DNA of 64,000 bases from Phoronis australis (taxonomy: Eukaryota; Phoronida; Phoronidae), in the NCBI GenBank assembly GCA_002633005.1, contig NMRA01000598.1, positions 128,198-192,197 of the forward strand, read 5' to 3'. Below, piece by piece: positions 13,001-22,000 of this stretch. The translations under genes were made by a program, and so were the position numbers. Every line of letters starts with the position of its first letter. Within the stretch, counting starts at the first letter, position 1. Below the pieces are notes generated by a model. That model was not told the DNA's origin. It saw only the letters and a list, made by a program, of their open reading frames with translations, and did not search any database.

Positions 13001-16000
13001 ACTGATGTGTTTAAACACTTTGTAACTTGTAGGGCTGATGCTCCGATTATGGCTTTCTTGTGGGAATTCCTGGCTACTGACGAATGTACTTCTAAAGACA
13101 TGGGGTATGCTGGAAGCGGGGATTTGGGGCATGGTTTCGAGTTTCTCTGTGGCATAGTCTACAACTGCATCTCTAGCTTTCTTTTGTTCTAACTGTCTGT
13201 GAGTGTGCTGTGTTATTTCTAACAAATATCTCCATCATCCCTGCCAGACTTCGACATACTCAGGGCTTCAGATACTCAGGTAGCTTTAATTGAGACTGGC
13301 AGTCCACTTGGCGGCGCTAGCGATACAGTGGTCTGGTCTATAGAAATGCATACATCGTGTTGGCCTTTTATCCCACAGATGTCACCCATGCTGGTGAATA
13401 GCTTTCTGTTCTTGTTCAGTTCATCTGATGAAAAGAGAACCCTTTCGTCTCGTCATCAGTTCTGCCGTACCCGTTCATTTAGGCACTGAGATGGAAGAGA
13501 CGGTGGTTGGGAGAGCAATGCTGATAATCGGTCTATGGATACAAACCTTGAACATGGGTCTCCGACATGGAGCTGAGGCCACTACTCTGCACAATCCTCC
13601 TAATGTAGAATTTGGCTAGTTTTCTTTGGTTGTATTTTTAGAAAATGCTTGCCCTGAAACTTACTAGACTTTTGGAAACCGTGTTGAAACTATACCTTGA
13701 GAACTCCACTGTCGTAAATAGTAAATGTTAACTCAAACATTTGTAACGCTGTTCAATCCACCACAGAAAAATAAATTTGGGCAAACATTCCTTCGCATTG
13801 AAAAAATTAATCAGTTTCGCATCTTTCCTCTTTCAGGCCACTTTTTTCATGGTTCATACAGTCATTTAAAGCTCTTGACTATAGAGCCTCAGCCATGGGT
13901 GGTGCTTGATTTTTATTCTGACGTTGAAAAGCCCAGGCATGAATTTCAGTTTTTAGCCTTGAAATTACTTGAAAGGCTTTAATTATTAGTATGCTGTTGT
14001 GCTTTTAAAACATGATTGGCAGCCATTTTTCTTGATACATATTTTTTGCATTAACATAATTAAAATATATGTCAAGTGTGGTGATTGGATTCCTTCTTTT
14101 AAAGATTTTTTCCAGTTGCGAAAGGGGATTGGCAGTTAATGGGCACATAGCTGTACTAAAATGATGTTGAATTTACATTGAGCATGCCTTGAACTACTTT
14201 GAAAAGTCCTCGAATTTCTTGGTTAGAGTTTTGTACGAACCATGCATAATGTCCAATTGTGTGTGGCCCAACCAACGCCGAACCAGGTTTGTCTTCGGTA
14301 CTGGCCCTCTCCAAATATTCCAACTTCACTTACACTGATGGCTGCACCTTGAGTGAGCTCTCAGCCTCTGCTAACTCTTTCTCATTTATTCTAGGTGCAG
14401 ACTTACGGTCTTTTGTTTCTTTCAGTTTTGTCTCTGCCCCCTAATTTGTTATTGTTGTGCAATCCCGTGACCATATGACCGCACACAGACCTGGTGACAA
14501 CAGTAAATGTTGTGTTCTGATCTTTTAAACCCCTACCTAGTATTCACATGATGCATCACTGGGAAGTGCTGCATTTTGGTTTTTTTGTGAAACATCAGTC
14601 TTGTCTGCTTGCCCAGTCTTTAGGAAAATTGAAAATCTAAGAGAGCTTTTTAAAAAGCACGAAGCTTCCACCAATACAGTACAAAGCATTCATGGTCCCC
14701 TGCAGTGTTAATTAGACTGGACTAAGTCACAAAATTCAAGCTGGAATAAATTTCGTTTGTGGTATTAAATCATCCTGTTATTCATTAGGGGTCAAGAACT
14801 AGACCAAAGGGTTCCACACCGTAGCATGATCCAAAATCTCACAGGGGCAAGGCTTGATGCTTAGAAATAACACCATCTCGCCAAAGGTGACCTGGCAAAG
14901 TTTTGGTGAGGCTGCCCAAGTAAGCCTCATGCAATGGGAATGTAGAAGTCCTGGCTCTCGAGAGACGGAAATAAAATAAACAGGATATCTGAAGTGAAAA
15001 ACTGATATACTCGTCACATATCCGCCTGGCTCACCTGAAATCGCCTGGTCGGGAACTCGAAATCTGTGGTCGTGTGGGCATGTTCGCCAAATCAAGCCCT
15101 GGTATGATTTTCAAACATGGCGCTGTGTGGGGCTTTTAGGGTTTTGGTCACATCTCTTATAAGTTCTCGTCTTGGATGCAGTTTTGATGACGGTGGTAGT
15201 GTCAATTTTCATAAGTTTCCTTTCAGTTTACTAAATCTTTAATGTGGTTTACTGTGCCTTTTATTAGGACTGAAAATTCACAATCACAGGCTAGTGTTTC
15301 AGGCAGTTACACAATGGTAAAACTCTGTTTATTTAAAGTGCTACAGTACCATTTCTTAGGTTTTGACAAACAATAGTTTCGAAAAAAGTTGACGAGATTT
15401 GTTCTCGTCAAATGTCAGGAGTACTTTTAAAGCAAAAATTTGTGGGCAATTTCTATCTAGTTTTTGTTCGATTTTCCATCATAATTTAGATGAAGCCAGT
15501 CGAATTGCATGGAATTTTTCAATTTCCTTTTTCAAAGCTAAATACATGTTAATTTCTGCAGGAGGCCAGTAAGGTGGTCATATTTCAAAACTTCTGGCAA
15601 TCTTTGAATGTTGAAAACTCAAAGTGTGGTGCAGTTTCAAACTGATTCAGATAAAAACGTTGAGCTTTTTGTAATAAATCTATTTGTATGGCTTCCTAGT
15701 AAGTGTTGCATCATGTGAACAGGTCTCCTAAAGTCAACAAGATCAGACTTGAATAGATAAAACCTCTGAATGTCTTTGTGACTGAATAGTGTGTCATGTT
15801 TGCGTGACCTCTTGAACCCTTGTTTCCCCCCGTTGTAGGGCGGACGCGCCTATATTTTCCATGGCGTGGGAATCGACAGTCCTCTACGAGGATTTCAACG
15901 ACAATCCCAACGCTGGGTAGCGTACTAGTGGCCGCGCCTATTGCCATTCCCTGACACAAGCATTCTTGTTTCGCCCTGTTGCCAGGATTTTCAAAAAACA

Positions 16001-19000
16001 ATGCAACTCCTTGTGCGAGGACTTGTTTGTTCTCTGTAAAATCAACACTGATTGAACTGAGCTTGAAGAATTCCTATCACTTAAGTCACCGATAAATTAT
16101 TTACAGTGCTCTGAATAAATGTACCGGTAAATTTATATCACTCTGCACTTTACAGAGTCAATCTGTTTTTAATTTCAAAAAGTTCGTGGTAATTTGAAAA
16201 GCCTGGCGAATTGTGTGTGTTCAGTGGTGTTTAGGGGTATCCTCTTCTGCTCTTCCGCACTGCTTTTCACCCAAGCCACGTGCCTCTTATGCTGTATTGC
16301 TCTTGTCATGCAAATGCCAATGGCTGCTCCATCACATATCACATTGTTTGTTCTTTTTTTACAAAAACAGGGCTGATGCCCCTATCATGGCGTATCTATG
16401 GGAACACGTCATGCCACTCGATTTCTTTGAAGGGTAACATCTGCTTGCTGTTGTTTTGCGCATGTTTCTATCATTATAATCTCCAGTTTTGTGAAGGAAG
16501 TGCACATTTTTTAGGCTTGACAAATCTCTCACTCACACTGATTGGGCGGGGGTTCTCAATAACAGCATTCTTATTTTGAATACAATGCTTTTCTTCTGAT
16601 GCACTGGTGATCTTTTTTCACCTACAAACTTCTTGCCCCGTGAATTGCAATTTTTACTGTGACGGGACACAAAATGCATAAGCTTGATATTACGTAGCAC
16701 GTGCTTCGTACTGTCGTTGATGAGATAAGAATTGTGTTTGTGAGAACAGAATTACTGGGCGTGAGAGAATAAAGATGGTGAAAAAAAAAGAATTGACATG
16801 AAAAGAATGCTGGTAACGGGATCACCTGTGTGGTCTGGGAGTTAGAAAGATTGTCTGCTCTGGTTAGACGACTATCATCTTGATTTTGTTTGCTCCTTTT
16901 CGTAACCCTGTTTGAAAGATGAGGGAGTTTCTTCTATTATTTGTTAACAGTTTTATAATTTGAATTTTTTAATGACTGGAATACACTCACCTGCCTTCTA
17001 TGTTTATATCAGGTCTGCATCTGGGAGAACTGTCCTCTGCTCAGCAGTCATTTGTTGACTCAAGTCTTACAGCTGTCAGTATGTCACTGCATTCGTCCAG
17101 ATTAATTCCCTGGGCATTTTAAATTTAGAAGGTCAAAAATACCAAGTAGGCATCAAGGCAACTGAGGATGTCTACATAAAACCACGACGTATTGTTTGGA
17201 TGTAGGGCAATAGAGTTCTTGGACAGAGTTCCTGATGGCAGATCCGTCTAAGCATGAATCGTCTTATTGTCTTCACCATAATGTCTGCACGTTTCTCTTG
17301 CTACTAATTTTCTGTCGTTCTGCTGTGCTACTGTGTCTTGGGCCACCCTGGGTGTCAATCAGTTTCTCAATTCCAATGACAAATGTCATAGCCTCAGTGA
17401 AGAGAACTTTTTCTCATGTAGTTCAATCATCAAGCTTACAATGAATGCAAGAATTGTTCTATATTATAGTGGCCACGCATTTGTAGATTTCTGAAATGCT
17501 TTTGCTACTTTGCCTGCATATTAGACTGCCTAAATTAATCAAGAAAATTTGTTACGTCTCATAGTGAAAATTCCTTAAGCGCTATTTCCTGTGATCATTT
17601 GAATCTTCTTTCAAGTGAAGTACAAATGCAATTTTCATGGCTTGTAATTTTCCTCTTTTAAGAGGTTTTCCTCATTTGGTTTCGATTTCCTCTTACTTGA
17701 TTTCCAGTTTCCTCTTGTTTCATGTCATTTAATTCTTTACTTTGTCTTCATTAAAAATGTTTCTTGTTGTTTAATTATACATCACAAAAAAATATTTATA
17801 TCACATAATTATGCTCATTTAGTTGTAGAAAAATTTGTCACCTGGAAGATTTTCCTCTTTTTTTGTCATTGGTGATTACAAGCCTTGAATTTTAATTATT
17901 ATTTTGCCTGAGAATTGTACTGTATAATGCATAACGCATACTAAAAGCTCTCGTATGCTGCCTGTTGGCTACTTTTTGAACTAATGTATCTTAGGGTTTT
18001 GTCAGTTTGTCAAGATTTTCTGTCTGTTTTGTATGCAGTTGAAACCTAGTCATTGGTTCCTGCATCAGTTTTTGTCTTCGGATTTTACTCTTCGAATTTT
18101 CTTTTGTATTTTAAAGACGAGGATTAGAGCTTAATCTTTAAATTGTTTCACCTCAAAATTTACATCTCAATCACAAAAGAGTACACATTCCATAACCATG
18201 CTGTGTAGATTTTACCAGTTACGCTAAATTTAGAGTCATGTTTTGAAACAGTACACTTTTGGCTAGTAAAGGCTATTTACACGACGCATAAAGCTTTCCT
18301 AAATAAATGTAAACATGTTCTCATAGTGTCGTCCATAGCTGTGTATGAAATGATTGATTGTGGTTTCTATAGATACAAGGAGGATGGCCATTGTAAAGGT
18401 ACACCACAGTTGACCCCTAACCCCATACGACTGCAGTGGGACATCCCAGATGAGGTAAGATGGCTAGTCAATGTACGCTGCTGTTATTGCGATGTGCCAT
18501 TGCGTATTACTCATCTTAGATTTAGTATGAGCATTTATCCTCCTTAGCACCTGGGGCATGAACACAAACGATGCTCATCAACACAGTTCCTATTCNCTCG
18601 CAGTTAGAAAAGAGATCAGATCACAAGAAAAGAACTGCGGGTATGAGAATAGAACACTGGAACACTTTTTGTAAGAGCACCCGTGAGTTTCTCGGTGTAG
18701 GTTTGTTTACAAACTGATCTGCCTGATGGCATGGAAGCTGGAGTCGATTTCACAGAGTATTCTGGGAAGTTCTAAAATCACATAATCGAAGGAATGGCAG
18801 TGGTCAACTCTTTGTGCCTAATTGTTGATGCTTTTTGCCTTTTCACGTATTTTTCACGTATTGAGTATCTGGTGGATTGTTGCAGTATTTACTGGTGACG
18901 TGAAGATCAAACAATAATCAACAAATTGTGTTTTCTCGCCAACATGCATCATTGTGACTACTTGGGATTTGTATTGCCCGTGTTTCAGTGTGTGGAAGTC

Positions 19001-22000
19001 ATTGAGAACAGCCTGTCCGTCGCACAAGAGCTCGCTAACGATGTTGACCTCCACTTGGTCGTTCATCAGGTGTTCGGCAAAGGAGTCATGAAGAAATGCA
19101 AGACGAGCCCAGACGCCTTCATACAATTGGCATTGCAGTTAGCCTACCACAGGGTGCGTGCCCACTTTCACATCTTTCTGTGTCGCCTTTCTTTGGTTTC
19201 ATTTCTCAGGATATTACTAGTTGTCAGTTGTGGGTAACATGACAGCCAGGGATCATATTTGTTATTAATTCCATGTTTCTGTTTAAAAAATGCAGTTTCA
19301 AAATTGTAGTCTTGGTGACACACGAAATATGTGTCAGTTGTTCTTATGTATTGCAACATGTCATAAAAGTTTTAAATGCTCAATTTGACTTTTTACGTTT
19401 TTTCAGTGTGAAATAAAGCAATTATTACAAAAGTTAAACAGATCAAACTTTGAAAGGGCAAACAACCCCGCACATTCAAATACACTAAGGGAACCAGAAA
19501 TAGAAAAAGAAGCTGGGTAACCAATGCTAGTATAGGACCCTTCTTCTATTGACACTTATTGTCACGACAGTGATAAATATTCTTTTCAACTTGACTTTTT
19601 GTGGAAAAAATATCAAGTAAATCGGCTATAGTCTTAAGTTCAGTCATTTGTGAGAACTAGCACGGATCCAGGATCATGGTGAGAGGGGGTCTGGCAATGA
19701 GGCTGAGCAGATGGGATCTTTTATGGCTGTCCATCACAGCAATACATAAGGGGCCGAGTAGGTAGTCTGCACCCCTCACGCCCTGGGCTGCTGCTGTAAG
19801 GTTCCATTCTCCTTACAGATGTCGGAGAAATTTTGTCTGACTTACGAGGCCTCCATGACCCGTTTGTTCCGGGAAGGTCGTACGGAGACGGTGCGCTCTT
19901 GCACATCTGAAGCAGTAGACTGGGTCAAAGCCATGTGTGACGATTCTGGAACGGTAAGGGTTTATGTTAACATTAGAATTGAATTTTTTTCACCTGATGT
20001 CAGTAAAGATGATTTCAAAAAGCTTAAAGTGAAAGAAAGTACAAGCCGTTCTCTTGTGAAAATTATGGTCTTGGTGCTGTTAAGTATTGAAAGCACAAAC
20101 CACTTTTCTTGGACTTGTTTCAATGCTGATAACTGTTACTATGGCCTGTGTTGACTTCACATTCAGCATCAGTGAAGGATTCTGTTCCTGCAGTTATATC
20201 AGTCGACAAGTGTAATAACTGCAGTTTGTTTCTTTAGTCACTGCGTGTGCAGAAAACGTAAATACTGAAACAAAACATAGCCAACAACGTTACACCTCTA
20301 TCATTGCGCACATAGTTGGTAAGGGACGGTGGAACGGTAATTAGTTTTAAAGCATGTCTTATATCCGGGTCACATGCTGACTAGAATGTTAGCACTTTTG
20401 CTAGCAACAAAAACACCAGTTTTATCATCGCATTGGTTGAAAATGAGCGTGTTTTGAATCAACTGTCATTTAAATGCGTTGTGAGGAAACAAACTTACTG
20501 TCAGTGAAAATGACCCGATCACATGTCATGGACAACTTGGGTGTAGCTAAAAGGCTAACATTTTCACAATTGTTTTTAGCCAGTGAAACTGGTAGCATCT
20601 GTAGTATAAAATAACGAGCGATTTGTATGTTTAGTAAAAATGTTATAGCAACTCATTATTTTAAATTGATTTCTCTGATCAGTTAAGGTAGCTATGAACT
20701 CACCTTCTATGGCAAAAAACGACTTTTATAAATTTACACAAGTTACAGTTATGAAATTGGCCTGAAATTATATCTTGGTCAAGTTGTAGGTGATTGCAAA
20801 AGAATTGGCAATTCGTTTNTGATCATGATCCAATGATTTTATGAGTAGTCTGAGGAAATACATAATCCATGATTCAACTCTTACAACTACTTCACTGAGT
20901 AGTCTCTGAGAGTGCAGAGAATATTCTTTGGCCGTGGTCTTGCCCTAGCTTTATCATTCGGAGATAGTGGAAATGAAGAACTTGGTTCAACCTCTACATG
21001 GCTCACTGAATGGTCACGATGTGCAGAAATGATCCTTGGTCATGGCCACATTTAACTCGATATGAGATGATTAAACTGCTTCAAGAGGAGGCCAAAACTG
21101 AAATGTAGCTTTTGACTACCTACATGTGCACATTGAGAGAATGTTCCCTCTAAAATCACAAGATTTGGCAGCAAAATCACCCATTTTGCCTAATTTCTGC
21201 ATCAAAATTTCCATAATCTGCAGTCAACCCCAAAAAGGTACTGGAATAGAAATTCCCTTTTTGAAATAGAATTAGTTAGTGATGTTTTTATTTACTAGAC
21301 TGAGGAGCGCGTGATCCTCTTCCGCAAGGCGACTGACAAGCACGTGCAGATGTACCGCGATGCCATGACTGGCCGGGGTATTGACCGTCATCTGTTCTGT
21401 CTCTATGTGGTCTCCAAATACCTGGGGGTGGACAGCTCGTTTCTGAAAGAAGTATTAAGCGAACCGTGGAGGCTATCAACGAGTCAGGTTAGTGTTGGTT
21501 GTGACTGTGTAATATTCGGTACATGCCAAATGTAATTTCACAAAATTCGCTGTCATGGTATCGGTTTGTCATGACTGGGAGTGCTATGTTTTTGTTTTAT
21601 GGGATGTTTGTTATTGAAATCTAAACATTGGTCCTCGTGGGCCTTCTTCAGAAAATGCTCGCGAGGGTTTGTTGTAAGTTGGTGCGATTGTATTAAAATT
21701 TTGTCTTCTGTTCTTCTAGACACCTCACAGTCAGATTAACAAACTGGATCTTCAAAAACACCCCGACCATGTGTGCGCTGGCGGGGGATTTGGACCTGTG
21801 AGTATATGCACTCCTTTCGTGTCATCTTGGTTTGCTCTTTTTTCTGTTTGTGTGCTTCAGTTCTAGGTGACTTAAGTGATGGAAAAGATTGCTTTTGATT
21901 TAGACAATGCAGCAACATGAAATTTCATTTCTAAAATCTATTATAAACCTCTTGCCTGTTGGCATTAGCACATTTTGGTCATCTTTAGCTGTTACAGTGT

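Noticed and set aside
14259-14444. Possible fifth alternative CPT1 exon (GADLRSF after an AG)
   Set aside because: Lacks the ADAPI start, Trp-Glu and a donor in the right phase.
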